Positions 19,691 to 28,586 of a DNA stretch of 64,000 nt are shown here, piece after piece. The notes below the pieces were generated by a model. That model did no database searches. It was not told where the DNA came from and worked only from the letters and a program-made list of their open reading frames with translations. Location of the stretch: positions 171,988-235,987 of the forward strand of contig NZ_JAKKOT010000008.1 of the NCBI RefSeq assembly GCF_021739025.1, written 5' to 3'. The position numbers were made by a program, and so were the translations under genes. How positions within the stretch are numbered: position 1 is the stretch's first letter; each line of letters begins with the position of its first letter. This stretch comes from Gordonia liuliyuniae (lineage in GTDB: Bacteria > Actinomycetota > Actinomycetes > Mycobacteriales > Mycobacteriaceae).

Positions 19691-21295
19691 TCAGATGCCG
19701 AGCGCGCGTATTCGCGCGTACAGCGTGGTGCGACTGATGCCCAACGCCGACGCCGCGTGGCTCTTGTTGCCGCGGGCCACGTCGAGAGCTTCCTGGATCG
19801 CCAGCCGTTCGGCCTGTTCCAGACCCAGCAGCTTCGAGGCTCTCGTGGACCCGCGGTACTCCTCCGGGAGGTCAATCGCTCCGATCGCGCGCGATCCGCG
19901 AGCGAGAGCCGAGTCGACGGCTCGACGCAGGACGATCGTCAACTCGATGAGGTTGCCCGGCCACTCCTGACACACCAGCGCGTCCGCGGCGTCGGACTGC
20001 AACTTCACGCGGGAATCTATGCGCTGCAACACTTCCTGTCCGATAGACGCCAACTCTGTGGTGCGCTGGCGCAACGGTGGAAGGATGATCCGCCGCGTGC
20101 AGCAGGCGGTGAGCGCGGCAGCCGGGCTCGACAACGATTCGACGGGCCCGGTGACGACCACCAGGGCCGGGTCCGACGATCCGCGGCCGGCGACCGCTGC
20201 GTGCAGCAGCCGCATCGACCGTTCATCGAGGAGGTCGGCTCCGTCGATAATTACCCCGCGACCCGACATTCGGGCTGTGCGCAGGACGGCCGCGACGTCG
20301 ACCGGTGAGCCGTCCAGGATCGATGCGGCGACGTCGATGGTCGTCGCATCCTCTGGCGGCACCCGCGTGTAGGCGTGCGTCGTGCGGCCGGTTCCAGCCT
20401 CACCGCAGATCGCGGTGGTCGCAGCGATCTCGCTCGGCAACCGGAGCGGCGAGGCGGGCACGGCGTCCTCGATCCGCGGGCGCAGACGGAAGACGGCTGC
20501 GTGCCGTACTCCCGGCACCCGGTCGACGGCGACGTCGGCGACCACCCCGGAGACCAGGGTGATGGCGGGCGGCGCATTCCGTTCGCCGACGAGGAGTGCG
20601 AGCGTGCCGAAGTCGCCGGGGGCAAGGAGTTGGGCGGCGAGCGAATTGGTGAGTTGAAGGTCGTCACCGACCGCTGCGACCGCGGTGTCGCGGCGCGCCG
20701 AGGCGCGTTCGAACGCAGAGACCACAGCGCGGTGGTCGGTGTGCGTCCGATTGAGCAGTCGTTCGGCGATGTCGTCGACGAGGCCGCGGATCAACGGCAC
20801 CGACAGCGGGTTCACGCGGTCGGCGACTTCGGTCATGCAGATGATGCCTGCGAGACGTCGCGTCGCCGGATGGATGATGGGTCGGCCGAAGCAGCTCAGC
20901 GACCGGAACTGCTCGAGGTAGTGCTCGCCACCGTTGATGACCACATCGCCGCGCACCTCGGCGGTGGTGCCGAGCGCGGTGGTGCCCATCGCGTCCTCAC
21001 CGAAGGCCGCGCCATCGACGGCTCCGGCGTCCGACAACCGGTTCTCCAGGGTGGCGTCGGCCGAGACGCGGGCGACCATCCGACTCTCACTGTCGACCAG
21101 GAGCAGGGCCGTCTCGGTTCCACTCAAGATCTCGACGGCGCGTGCGAGGACCGGGCGCGCTGCGTCCAGCAACGGGTCGGCGGATGCGATGTCGGAGACG
21201 TTCGGCACCGGTCGGGCGTCTCGTTGCAGTCCCGACGACGCGACCCGCTGCCACGATGCCGCGATCACGTCACGATGGGGGAGGGAGGTGGTCAC
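19691..21295 (-). CDS. GAF-domain, Fis-type HTH regulator (AcoR-like) with degenerate AAA+
   Basis: A 534-aa regulator. An N-terminal GAF-like sensor (about 40-190) is followed by a degenerate NtrC-type central domain: a P-loop-like GEAGTGRTT near 290, GVIIDGADLLD in the Walker B position, LPPLRQRTTEL and WPGNLIEL. A Fis-type HTH closes the C-terminus (ALDVARGNKSHAASALGISRTTLYARIRALGI). The sigma-54 GAFTGA loop is not visible, so it probably works with ordinary sigma factors. Start GTG 21295 was chosen from the frame's VTTSLPHRDVIAASW onset. It likely activates the downstream aldehyde and alcohol dehydrogenases in response to alcohol or aldehyde. Confidence 0.8.
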   Translation of the reverse strand: MTTSLPHRDVIAASWQRVASSGLQRDARPVPNVSDIASADPLLDAARPVLARAVEILSGTETALLLVDSESRMVARVSADATLENRLSDAGAVDGAAFGEDAMGTTALGTTAEVRGDVVINGGEHYLEQFRSLSCFGRPIIHPATRRLAGIICMTEVADRVNPLSVPLIRGLVDDIAERLLNRTHTDHRAVVSAFERASARRDTAVAAVGDDLQLTNSLAAQLLAPGDFGTLALLVGERNAPPAITLVSGVVADVAVDRVPGVRHAAVFRLRPRIEDAVPASPLRLPSEIAATTAICGEAGTGRTTHAYTRVPPEDATTIDVAASILDGSPVDVAAVLRTARMSGRGVIIDGADLLDERSMRLLHAAVAGRGSSDPALVVVTGPVESLSSPAAALTACCTRRIILPPLRQRTTELASIGQEVLQRIDSRVKLQSDAADALVCQEWPGNLIELTIVLRRAVDSALARGSRAIGAIDLPEEYRGSTRASKLLGLEQAERLAIQEALDVARGNKSHAASALGISRTTLYARIRALGI

Positions 21296-21439
21296 GGCTC
21301 CACTGTGGCATGGATTACACCTGGCCGGTAGCGGTTGGCCGCCGGGGTCGTCGGATCGTCGTACCAACGCGTATGGCGTCAGGACTAGCCCGTAGAGCGG
21401 ATATCGGGCCGAAATCGTGGTGGCGCTACGGTGGTTCGC

Positions 21440-22324
21440 ATGCGTGTAGCGACCTGGAACGTCAACTCGGTGAAACAGCGTGTGCCCCGGCTTCTCCCGT
21501 GGCTCGACGAGCGCGGCCCCGACGTGGTCTGCCTCCAGGAGACCAAGGTGTCCGACGAGGTGTTCGCAGCCGAACTCGGGGATGCGCTCGCTGCGCGCGG
21601 ATACGAGTTCGCACATGCCGGACAGGGCCAGTGGAACGGGGTCGCACTGCTCAGCAGGGTCGGGCTCGACGATGTGCGTGTCGCGTTCGCCGGTGCGCCG
21701 GGATTCCCGGACTCCGACGCCGCGCCTGAGGGCCGGGCCGTCTCGGCCGTGTGCGACGGTGTCCGCGTCCACTCGCTGTACGTTCCCAACGGTCGCGAGG
21801 TGGACGCCGACCACTACCACTACAAGCTCGCCTGGCTCGAGACCCTGCGCGCCTCGATCGTCGACGAATCCGACACCACCATGCTGTGCGGTGACTTCAA
21901 CATCATCCCGACCGACCATGACAGCTTCGATCCGTCGGCGTTCATCGGACACACGCATGTGACGGCTCCCGAACGCGATGCGCTCACCGCGTTCGAAGCC
22001 CTCGGACTGCGTGACACGATGCGCGAGCACTGGCCGGACGAACGGATCTACACCTACTGGGACTATCGCGCAGGGATGTTCCACAAGGATCTCGGAATGC
22101 GGATCGACCTGATCCTCGCCGGCGGTCCCGTCGCCGACCGGGTCCAGGCCGCGTGGGTGGACCGCAAGGCCCGCAAGGGGACCAAGCCGAGTGACCACGC
22201 GCCGGTCTTCGTCGACCTCGACACCGCTCCCGACGGAAACGTCGGGCCCGTGGTGCCGCCGCCGTCTCGACCGGCGAAGGTCGCAGCGGGATCGGTGAAG
22301 CTGCCGCACACGGTCGCCGACTGA
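21440..22324 (+). CDS. xthA: Exodeoxyribonuclease III family protein
   Basis: A 294-aa EEP-fold AP endonuclease/3'-5' exonuclease used in base excision repair. Motifs in order are WNVNSVKQR, VVCLQETK (metal Glu), SLYVPNGREV (catalytic Tyr), CGDFNIIP (Asp/Asn) and KPSDHAPVFVDL (catalytic His). A Pro-rich tail of about 30 residues follows the fold. ATG 21440 was chosen: TACGGT ends seven bases upstream, a spacing typical of leaderless -10 elements in this order. It converges with dipZ, leaving only 22 bp. Confidence 0.9.
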   Translation: MRVATWNVNSVKQRVPRLLPWLDERGPDVVCLQETKVSDEVFAAELGDALAARGYEFAHAGQGQWNGVALLSRVGLDDVRVAFAGAPGFPDSDAAPEGRAVSAVCDGVRVHSLYVPNGREVDADHYHYKLAWLETLRASIVDESDTTMLCGDFNIIPTDHDSFDPSAFIGHTHVTAPERDALTAFEALGLRDTMREHWPDERIYTYWDYRAGMFHKDLGMRIDLILAGGPVADRVQAAWVDRKARKGTKPSDHAPVFVDLDTAPDGNVGPVVPPPSRPAKVAAGSVKLPHTVAD

Positions 22325-22346
22325 CACCCACCCACCCGCGCCCGTC

Positions 22347-24092
22347 TCACCCGTAGGTGAACGAGAACACCTGCAGTCCGGGCGTGGGAGTCACGTCGAC
22401 GCGACCGCGCTGATTCTCTGCGGAACCGACGATCTTGTGGAGAGTCGGCGGCCCGCTGATCGGGATGACCGTCGGGTCGGCGCCGTCGCGGCGCACGGTG
22501 ATGCTTCCGGTTCCACCGACCACGATGTAGACGTTCTTCGCGTGGTAGTCGAGGCCGATCGACGAGTCACCGCGTGCCGTCGCCCCCTGGTAGTCGAGGT
22601 CCCACGGTCCGTCGAGGCAGAAGGTGTCCGCCGGTTGGGTGTCCGGACGGCGGAACTCGCTGCGTCCGGCGACGTACGGTGTCGGGCCGCGGTAGTTGAC
22701 CATCTTCCCGACTCCCAGATACGTCTCGGGCGTCGTCGATTCGGTGGGCGTCGTATCGCTCCGCTCGGACGGCGGCGGCAACGTCGCGGTCGGATCGGCC
22801 TGCATCAGCAGTTCTCGGATCAGGCGCTCGGAGGTCGCGTATCCGCCCTCACCGAACTCGATGTGGCGAACCGTCCCCGACGCATCGATCAGATAGTGGG
22901 CGGGCCAGTAACTGTTGCGGTATGTCGTCCACGTCGAGAACGCCGGATCGAGAGCGACCGGATACGTGATGCGCAGCCGCTCCGCTGCCTTCTTCACATT
23001 CGCGGGAACCTTCTCGAATGCGTACTCGGGCGTGTGGACGCCGATCACCTCCAATCCGGCGGCGCGATACTTCTCGTACCAGTCGACGACGTGCGGGATG
23101 CTGCGTTGGCAGTTGATGCATGAGTACGCCCAGAAGTCGAGGAGCACGACCTTGCCGCGCAACTCCGACAGCGCGAGCGGAGCCTCATCGGGCGTGTTGA
23201 ACCATTCGCTGATCCCCGACAGGCGCGGCGCCGTGCCACAACTCTGCAGCTGTTCGGCGCCATCGGTGCAGTTGGACAGTTCACGGTTCTCATCGGTGAC
23301 GATGCCGCCGATGTCGAGTCTCGCCGTCAGATCGTCGGTACCACCGACCGAATCCTGCAGTGCGCTCGCATAGTCCGGGATCGCGCGCTGCAATGCCGCG
23401 GGTACGTTGAACACCAGGCCGATGGCGAGACCGATCATCACCACACCCGCCGTGATGCGGATGCCGCGCTGGTGTCGACGGAAGCCCGCCACTCGCTCGG
23501 CCACCCGTCGTCCGGCAAGCGCGAAGACGAGAAGCGGAAGCGCCGCCCCGACTGCGAACGACAACGTCAACGCCACCGTGTCGAAACCGATGTCGCCGGT
23601 CGCGCCTGCCACGACGATCGCCGCGAGGACGGGGCCCGCGCACGGCACATAGAGGACGCCGAGCGCCAGGCCCAGATTGAATCCGGACTTGCCCGTGCCG
23701 ACCGACCGAGTGGGAAGACGTGAGAAAGGTTTCTCGAGTAGACGCTCGACCGCTGGAACGATCAGGCCGACGCCGATCGTCGTCAGGACGATCAGACCCG
23801 CCCACCGGAACGCGTCCTGTGGAAGATGCAGCAGTGACAGCAGACTCGACCCGACCAGCGTCACGGTCGCGAAACTGACGACGAGACCGCCGATCACGCG
23901 ATACGGCCGACTCTTGTGCGAGAACCGTGGACGCCGACTGCCCGCGGAAGCAGTTTCCGTACTCGACGTCGGTGTCTCGCCGTGGGGTTCGTGAGCGCCT
24001 GCGAAGAATACGACCGGGAGTACCGGAAGGATGCACGGAGAGATGCCGGTGATCAGGCCGCCGACGAATCCGATGAGCACGATGGAGTACAT
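22347..24092 (-). CDS. dipZ: DipZ: CcdA-type membrane reductase fused to TlpA-like thioredoxin
   Basis: A 581-aa membrane protein moving reducing equivalents to the cell-envelope side. The N-terminal CcdA/DsbD part (about 1-285, six hydrophobic segments) has redox cysteines in [12 protein letters not shown] and [12 protein letters not shown] periplasmic TlpA-like thioredoxin domain follows, with [11 protein letters not shown] as the CxxC. A C-terminal beta-rich DipZ domain ends the chain. ATG 24092 was preferred over 24101 and 24119 because a SigK-type -10 box ends exactly seven bases upstream, giving a leaderless start identical in spacing to the FAD-oxidoreductase gene at 26479. It is divergent from a fasciclin lipoprotein, like M. 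tuberculosis mpt83-dipZ-mpt70. Confidence 0.88.
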   Translation of the reverse strand: MYSIVLIGFVGGLITGISPCILPVLPVVFFAGAHEPHGETPTSSTETASAGSRRPRFSHKSRPYRVIGGLVVSFATVTLVGSSLLSLLHLPQDAFRWAGLIVLTTIGVGLIVPAVERLLEKPFSRLPTRSVGTGKSGFNLGLALGVLYVPCAGPVLAAIVVAGATGDIGFDTVALTLSFAVGAALPLLVFALAGRRVAERVAGFRRHQRGIRITAGVVMIGLAIGLVFNVPAALQRAIPDYASALQDSVGGTDDLTARLDIGGIVTDENRELSNCTDGAEQLQSCGTAPRLSGISEWFNTPDEAPLALSELRGKVVLLDFWAYSCINCQRSIPHVVDWYEKYRAAGLEVIGVHTPEYAFEKVPANVKKAAERLRITYPVALDPAFSTWTTYRNSYWPAHYLIDASGTVRHIEFGEGGYATSERLIRELLMQADPTATLPPPSERSDTTPTESTTPETYLGVGKMVNYRGPTPYVAGRSEFRRPDTQPADTFCLDGPWDLDYQGATARGDSSIGLDYHAKNVYIVVGGTGSITVRRDGADPTVIPISGPPTLHKIVGSAENQRGRVDVTPTPGLQVFSFTYG

Positions 24093-24099
24093 GCCGGGC

Positions 24100-24126
24100 A
24101 TTCGGTGCGGATGCGCCATCGGATGG
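24100..24126 (-). promoter_or_regulatory. SigK-type promoter of dipZ
   Basis: On the minus strand CCATCC (24126-24121) and CCGAAT (24105-24100) are separated by 15 bp. They match the SigK -35 and -10 hexamers known from M. tuberculosis. The -10 box is seven bases from the dipZ ATG, implying a leaderless mRNA. The same pair and spacing occur at 24224-24250 and 26445-26471. Confidence 0.75.
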
Positions 24127-24223
24127 GTACGTCGACATCGGCGTGGTATGTCCGCAGACGCACGGCGCGACGGCCGTTCGACGCCCGCCGAACGGGACGA
24201 AGAAGAGAATTTTCGATCCCCGC

Positions 24224-24250
24224 CCATCCGATTCGAGCGCGGCTCCGAAT
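24224..24250 (+). promoter_or_regulatory. SigK-type promoter of the fasciclin lipoprotein gene
   Basis: CCATCC (24224-24229), a 15-bp spacer, then CCGAAT (24245-24250). Predicted transcription begins near 24258, leaving a leader of about 58 nt with the RBS AAGGGAG before ATG 24316. It is back to back with the dipZ promoter. Confidence 0.75.
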
Positions 24251-24315
24251 GGCTCCTTGTAACAGCAGGAGATGCCCGGCGACCGCCGGACAGTCCACGA
24301 CAAGGGAGACAGCAG

Positions 24316-24984
24316 ATGAGCATCACCAAGACGACCGGTGCACGGGTGACAGCGATGGCGTTCGCGATCGCCGTGGCCGCAACGATGACCGCGTGCTCGA
24401 GCGACGACTCGTCCACCGAGTCGGCCGACTCGACGATGACCACGGGCGCGATGAGCACGAGTGCGATGACGGCCGATCCGGCCGCAGGCCTCGTCGGCCC
24501 GGGCTGCGCCGACTACGCGAAGCAGGTGCCGACCGGACCGGGTTCGGTGACCGGGATGTCAACCGAACCGGTAGCAGTCGCCGCGTCCAACAACCCCTTG
24601 CTCACCACCCTCACGTCGGCGCTGTCGGGCAAGCTCAACCCCGACGTCAACCTCGTCGACACCCTCAACGGCGGCGAGTTCACCGTGTTCGCACCGGTCG
24701 ACGACGCCTTCGAGAAGGTCGACGCGGCGACCATCGACTCGCTCAAGACCGACGCACCCGGCCTGACCTCGCTGCTCACCTACCACGTCGTCGAGGGCCA
24801 GGCCGCACCCGACAAGGTCGTCGGCGAGCACAAGACCGTTCAGGGCGACACGCTCGAGGTCACCGGCAGCGGTGACGACCTGAAGGTGAACGGCGCCGGC
24901 GTGATCTGTGGCGGCGTCAAGACCGCCAACGCCACCGTCTACCTCATCGACGGTGTGCTCATGCCGCCCGCCGACGACAAGTAG
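24316..24984 (+). CDS. Fasciclin-domain lipoprotein (MPT83/MPT70-like)
   Basis: A 222-aa secreted lipoprotein. The signal peptide ends in a lipobox-like ATMTACSS (Cys near residue 27). A Ser/Thr/Ala-rich linker precedes one fasciclin (FAS1) domain from about residue 75: [23 protein letters not shown] and [10 protein letters not shown] are the H1 and H2 regions, and the domain ends in [10 protein letters not shown]. The mycobacterial relatives MPT70 and MPT83 are SigK-controlled antigens beside dipZ, and here the gene has a SigK-type promoter and sits beside dipZ. RBS AAGGGAG precedes ATG 24316. The longer upstream frame covers promoter sequence and was excluded. Confidence 0.9.
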   Translation: MSITKTTGARVTAMAFAIAVAATMTACSSDDSSTESADSTMTTGAMSTSAMTADPAAGLVGPGCADYAKQVPTGPGSVTGMSTEPVAVAASNNPLLTTLTSALSGKLNPDVNLVDTLNGGEFTVFAPVDDAFEKVDAATIDSLKTDAPGLTSLLTYHVVEGQAAPDKVVGEHKTVQGDTLEVTGSGDDLKVNGAGVICGGVKTANATVYLIDGVLMPPADDK

Positions 24985-25014
24985 AGACCGACTCCGGTTC
25001 GACGATCCGAGACC

Positions 25015-25048
25015 GTACGGTCGGCCCCGCCTCAGGGGCCGACCGTAC
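25015..25048 (+). terminator. Perfect hairpin after the fasciclin gene
   Basis: GTACGGTCGGCCCC and its exact complement are separated by six bases. The 14-bp stem lies 30 bp after the stop codon and is not followed by a T-run, as is common for actinobacterial terminators. Confidence 0.65.
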
Positions 25049-25088
25049 AGTCGATGGCACGCCCCGATGGACGGAAGAGGTTGACGAT

Positions 25089-26435
25089 ATGAGCATCGAA
25101 TTCACGAGCACCGTCGACGCTGAGATCGACGACGTCTTCGAGTGGTTCTCCAGGCCGGGAGCGCTTCGCAGACTGCTGCCGCCCTGGCAGCCGATGTCCG
25201 CGATCAGCGAAGCCGAGTCGTTGGCCGACGGACAGGCCGTCCTCGGGCTGCCCGGCGGGCTCCGGTGGACGGCGCAGCACCGAGCAGACGACTATCGTCC
25301 GCCCCACGCGTTCGTCGACGAACGGATCACCGACGGTGTCCGCGGCCTGCCGACCGCATTCGCCGGATCCTGGCGGCACGAACACGAATTCGTCGACGAC
25401 GGTGTAGGACGCACCCGGGTCATCGACCGCGTGCACACCGCCGTCCCGGCGAAGCTGCTGCGTCCGACCTTCGAGTACCGACACCGACAGATCGCCGACG
25501 ATCTCGCCGCACATGCGCGAACACGAGCCGCCGGATCGACGCCGTCCGTCATCGCGGTGACCGGCGCATCGGGGCTCGTCGGCTCCGCGCTGTGTGCATT
25601 CCTCTCCACAGGCGGGCACCGTGTGATCCGACTCGTTCGGCGCCCCGCGCAGACCTCCGACGAACGGACATGGGATCCGGCTGACCCGTCATCGGGCCTG
25701 TTCGACGGCGTCGACGCCGTGATCCACCTGGCCGGTGAGTCGATCGCCGGACGGTTCACCGGAAGCCACCGCGCCGCCATCGTCGACTCCCGGATCGAAC
25801 CCACGCGGAGACTCGCCGCGCTCGCCGCAGCCAGTGCCGAGGTCCGGGTGTTCGTGAGCGCGTCCGCGATCGGGTTCTACGGCGCGCATCGACCAGACGA
25901 ACTCCTCGACGAGTCCTCGGCCAGAGGAGAGGGCTTCCTCGCCGACGTCGTCGACGAGTGGGAGGCCGCCGCCCGCACCGCGTCGGTGGGCGGAACGCGG
26001 TCGGTGCAGATCCGCACCGGAATCGTCCAGAGCCCGCAAGGCGGCGTGCTCCGCCTGCAGCGGCGACTGTTCGAAACAGGTCTCGGCGGCCGACTCGGTG
26101 ACGGTCGACAGTGGCTGTCATGGATCGACATCGACGACCTCATCGATGTCTATCTGCGGGCGATCGTCGACGAGAGTCTCGACGGCCCGGTCAACGCGGT
26201 CGGCCCCGAACCGGTGACCGGGTCCGACTTTGCAGCGATTCTCGGCCGAGTGGTGCACCGTCCGGCGATCCTCCCGGTGCCTGCCTTCGGCCCGAGGCTG
26301 CTCCTCGGGAAGCAGGGCGCCGACGAACTCGCGCTCGCCGACCAGCGAATCGGGAGCCGTGTCCTCGCTGAGGCCGATCACCGGTTCCGGTTCGAGACAC
26401 TGGAGGACTCGCTGCGTCACCAGCTCGGGCGGTAG
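25089..26435 (+). CDS. TIGR01777-family NAD-dependent epimerase with N-terminal SRPBCC domain
   Basis: A 448-aa fusion. Residues 1-150 form a SRPBCC/cyclase-like pocket (FTSTVDAEIDDVFEWFSRPGALRRLLPPW). Residues 155-448 form a short-chain-dehydrogenase-like NAD(P) domain starting with VIAVTGASGLVGSALCAFL, with VIHLAGESIAG and ASAIGFYG typical of TIGR01777. The physiological substrate of this family is not known. It precedes the SigK-operon genes on the same strand, but no SigK-type boxes lie before its own start, where GGAAGAGG acts as RBS. Confidence 0.82.
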   Translation: MSIEFTSTVDAEIDDVFEWFSRPGALRRLLPPWQPMSAISEAESLADGQAVLGLPGGLRWTAQHRADDYRPPHAFVDERITDGVRGLPTAFAGSWRHEHEFVDDGVGRTRVIDRVHTAVPAKLLRPTFEYRHRQIADDLAAHARTRAAGSTPSVIAVTGASGLVGSALCAFLSTGGHRVIRLVRRPAQTSDERTWDPADPSSGLFDGVDAVIHLAGESIAGRFTGSHRAAIVDSRIEPTRRLAALAAASAEVRVFVSASAIGFYGAHRPDELLDESSARGEGFLADVVDEWEAAARTASVGGTRSVQIRTGIVQSPQGGVLRLQRRLFETGLGGRLGDGRQWLSWIDIDDLIDVYLRAIVDESLDGPVNAVGPEPVTGSDFAAILGRVVHRPAILPVPAFGPRLLLGKQGADELALADQRIGSRVLAEADHRFRFETLEDSLRHQLGR

Positions 26436-26444
26436 CCCGGCGAC

Positions 26445-26471
26445 CCATCCGATTCGGTGTCGGCTCCGAAT
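26445..26471 (+). promoter_or_regulatory. SigK-type promoter of the FAD oxidoreductase-sigK operon
   Basis: CCATCC (26445-26450), 15 bp, CCGAAT (26466-26471), then seven bases to ATG 26479. Spacer and flanks resemble the fasciclin promoter closely (both spacers begin GATTCG and end GGCT). This would make sigK autoregulated, as in mycobacteria. Confidence 0.78.
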
Positions 26472-26478
26472 GACCGGC

Positions 26479-27831
26479 ATGACCGCACCGAAACATCTGC
26501 CACCGCACTCGCGGGTCGCCGTCGTCGGCAGTGGCGTCGCCGGCCTGACCGCCGCGCATCTCCTCGCGCGCACCCACACCGTGACTCTCCTGGAGTCCGA
26601 CTCCCGTCTCGGCGGACACGCGCACACACAGACCGTGTCTCTGCTCGATGGCGACGTCTCGGTGGACACCGGATTCATCGTCCACAACGACCGCACGTAC
26701 CCGACACTGCTGACACTGTTCGCCGAACTCGGGATCGCCACGCAAGACACCGACATGTCGATGTCCGTGCGATCGGAACTCACCGGACTGGAGTACGCGG
26801 GAGCGCGCGGCGCCCTCGGGTTGTTCCCGCACCCGCGTAACGCGATGAGCCCCAGACACATCCGAATGCTCATCGAAGTGCGGAGATTCCATCGACTCGC
26901 CCACGAGGTCCTCACCAACCCGGGGAACGACGTCGCCCTCGACGAATTCGTCCGGGAGGCAGGGCTGTCGGACTACTTCCTCGACAACTTCCTGCTTCCG
27001 CTCGTGGCCGCCGTGTGGTCGTGCGACTCGGCCACCGCGGGGCGTTACCCGGCTCGCTACCTGTTCGAGTTCCTCGACCACCACGGGATGCTCACCGTCT
27101 TCGGTTCGCCGACGTGGCGGACCGTCACCGGCGGCTCCGCGACCTACGTGCAGGCCGTCGCCGATCGACTGGCGTCGGCCGGCGGCCGCGTGCTCGTCGA
27201 CGCCCCGGTCCGCGGCATCCGCGAAACGGAGGACGGCGTGCGGATCGAGGCTCCCGGTCTGAACGAGACGTTCGACGCGGTCGTCGTCGCGACTCATCCG
27301 CACCAGGCGCTCGCCGCTCTCGACCGACCGACCGGCATGCAGCGGGAGGTACTGGGCGACATCGCGTACCTACCCAAACATGCTGTCCTGCACACCGATA
27401 CGTCCCTGCTTCCGCGATCGTCGCGGGCCCGTGCATCGTGGAATTACCAGATCCGCGACGACGGCGACGACGTCGCCGTCACCTACGATCTGACGCGCCT
27501 GATGCGTCTGTCCACCGGCGGCGAGCGCGTCCTCGTCACGATGGGACGCACCGATCTCGTCGATCCGCAGCACATCGTCTCGGCCATGACCTATGAGCAC
27601 CCCGTCTACGACCTGGCGTCCGTGTCCGCGCAGAAGCGACTGCCCGACATCGACACCGCGCGGATCGTGTTTGCAGGCGCCTACCACGGATGGGGGTTCC
27701 ACGAGGACGGCGCGGCGTCGGGCGCCCGTGCAGCCGAGCGGCTCGGGAATGGGCGGCTCGGGGATGGGTGGTCGACCGTCTCGAATCGCGAAGCACTCGA
27801 CGGCGACGGCCTGATCGGGCGGGCGCGATGA
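26479..27831 (+). CDS. FAD-dependent oxidoreductase (Rv0449c-like)
   Basis: A 450-aa amine-oxidase-like flavoprotein. The dinucleotide fold opens the chain (VAVVGSGVAGLTAAHLLA, then E at LLESDSRLGGHAHTQTV). DTGFIVHNDRTYPTL follows, and the C-terminal FAD motif is IVFAGAYHGWGFHEDGAASG. It is the first gene of a six-gene operon (this, DUF1365, ufaA1, DUF1295, sigK, rskA) in the M. tuberculosis Rv0449c-Rv0444c order. ATG 26479 was selected because the SigK-type -10 box ends seven bases upstream. The partners suggest modification of a lipid acyl chain. Confidence 0.87.
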   Translation: MTAPKHLPPHSRVAVVGSGVAGLTAAHLLARTHTVTLLESDSRLGGHAHTQTVSLLDGDVSVDTGFIVHNDRTYPTLLTLFAELGIATQDTDMSMSVRSELTGLEYAGARGALGLFPHPRNAMSPRHIRMLIEVRRFHRLAHEVLTNPGNDVALDEFVREAGLSDYFLDNFLLPLVAAVWSCDSATAGRYPARYLFEFLDHHGMLTVFGSPTWRTVTGGSATYVQAVADRLASAGGRVLVDAPVRGIRETEDGVRIEAPGLNETFDAVVVATHPHQALAALDRPTGMQREVLGDIAYLPKHAVLHTDTSLLPRSSRARASWNYQIRDDGDDVAVTYDLTRLMRLSTGGERVLVTMGRTDLVDPQHIVSAMTYEHPVYDLASVSAQKRLPDIDTARIVFAGAYHGWGFHEDGAASGARAAERLGNGRLGDGWSTVSNREALDGDGLIGRAR

Positions 27832-28586
27832 GCCTCCATACGCCGCGACTCGTGGCCAGTCGGATCACCCACGTGCGCACCGAACCCGTGGAGAACCGGT
27901 TCGTCTACCGCAGCATGCACTGGCTCGTCGACATCGACGCGCTGCCCGACCTCGGCGTCGGCAGACGATGGCTGGCCCGCTTCTGCGCCGCCGACCACTT
28001 CGCGCAGCCGGTGACCGACGGACAGACGCTCCGCGATCGGCTCACCGGGTTCCTCGCCGCGGAAGGCATTCAAGCGCCGACCGGTCGGGTGATCGTCCTG
28101 ACGTCCCCGCGGGTCGCAGGCTACGTCTTCAACCCGCTCAGCGTTTTTTGGTGCCACCACGCAGACGGGACCCTCGCCTGTGTCGTCGCCGAGGTCCACA
28201 ACACGTATTCGCAGCGGCACTGCTACGTGGTGCATCCCGACGCCGACGGCCGCGCCAGTGTGCCCAAAGAGTTCTACGTGTCACCGTTCAACGACGTCGA
28301 CGGCAGCTATCGCCTCCGCCTGCCGACCCCGGACGAGGACGGCCGGGTCTCGCTCGGTATCACGCTCCACCGACCCGACGACGCGCCGTTCATCGCGACC
28401 CTCGTGGGCCGGTCACGTCCCGCGACACCGCGCGCCGTCCTCCGCGCTCAACTGTCCGCCCCGCTGGCGCCATGGATGGTCGCCGCTCGAATCCGCGTAC
28501 AGGGCATCGCGCTGTGGATGCGCGGCCTGCCCATCGTCCCCCGCCCGGCACCCGAGAAGACCTGCAACCGAAAGGCCCTTCGATGA
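27828..28586 (+). CDS. DUF1365 family protein (Rv0448c-like)
   Basis: A 252-aa DUF1365 protein. Family hallmarks are VENRFVYRSMHWLVDIDALP at the N-terminus, PRVAGYVFNPLSVFWCHHADG, VVAEVHNTYSQRHCYVV and KEFYVSPFNDVDGSYRL. Function is unknown, but members almost always travel with a flavin amine oxidase-like protein and a cyclopropane synthase, as here. ATG 27828 overlaps the previous stop by 4 bp. The end overlaps ufaA1 by 4 bp. Confidence 0.87.
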   Translation: MSLHTPRLVASRITHVRTEPVENRFVYRSMHWLVDIDALPDLGVGRRWLARFCAADHFAQPVTDGQTLRDRLTGFLAAEGIQAPTGRVIVLTSPRVAGYVFNPLSVFWCHHADGTLACVVAEVHNTYSQRHCYVVHPDADGRASVPKEFYVSPFNDVDGSYRLRLPTPDEDGRVSLGITLHRPDDAPFIATLVGRSRPATPRAVLRAQLSAPLAPWMVAARIRVQGIALWMRGLPIVPRPAPEKTCNRKALR

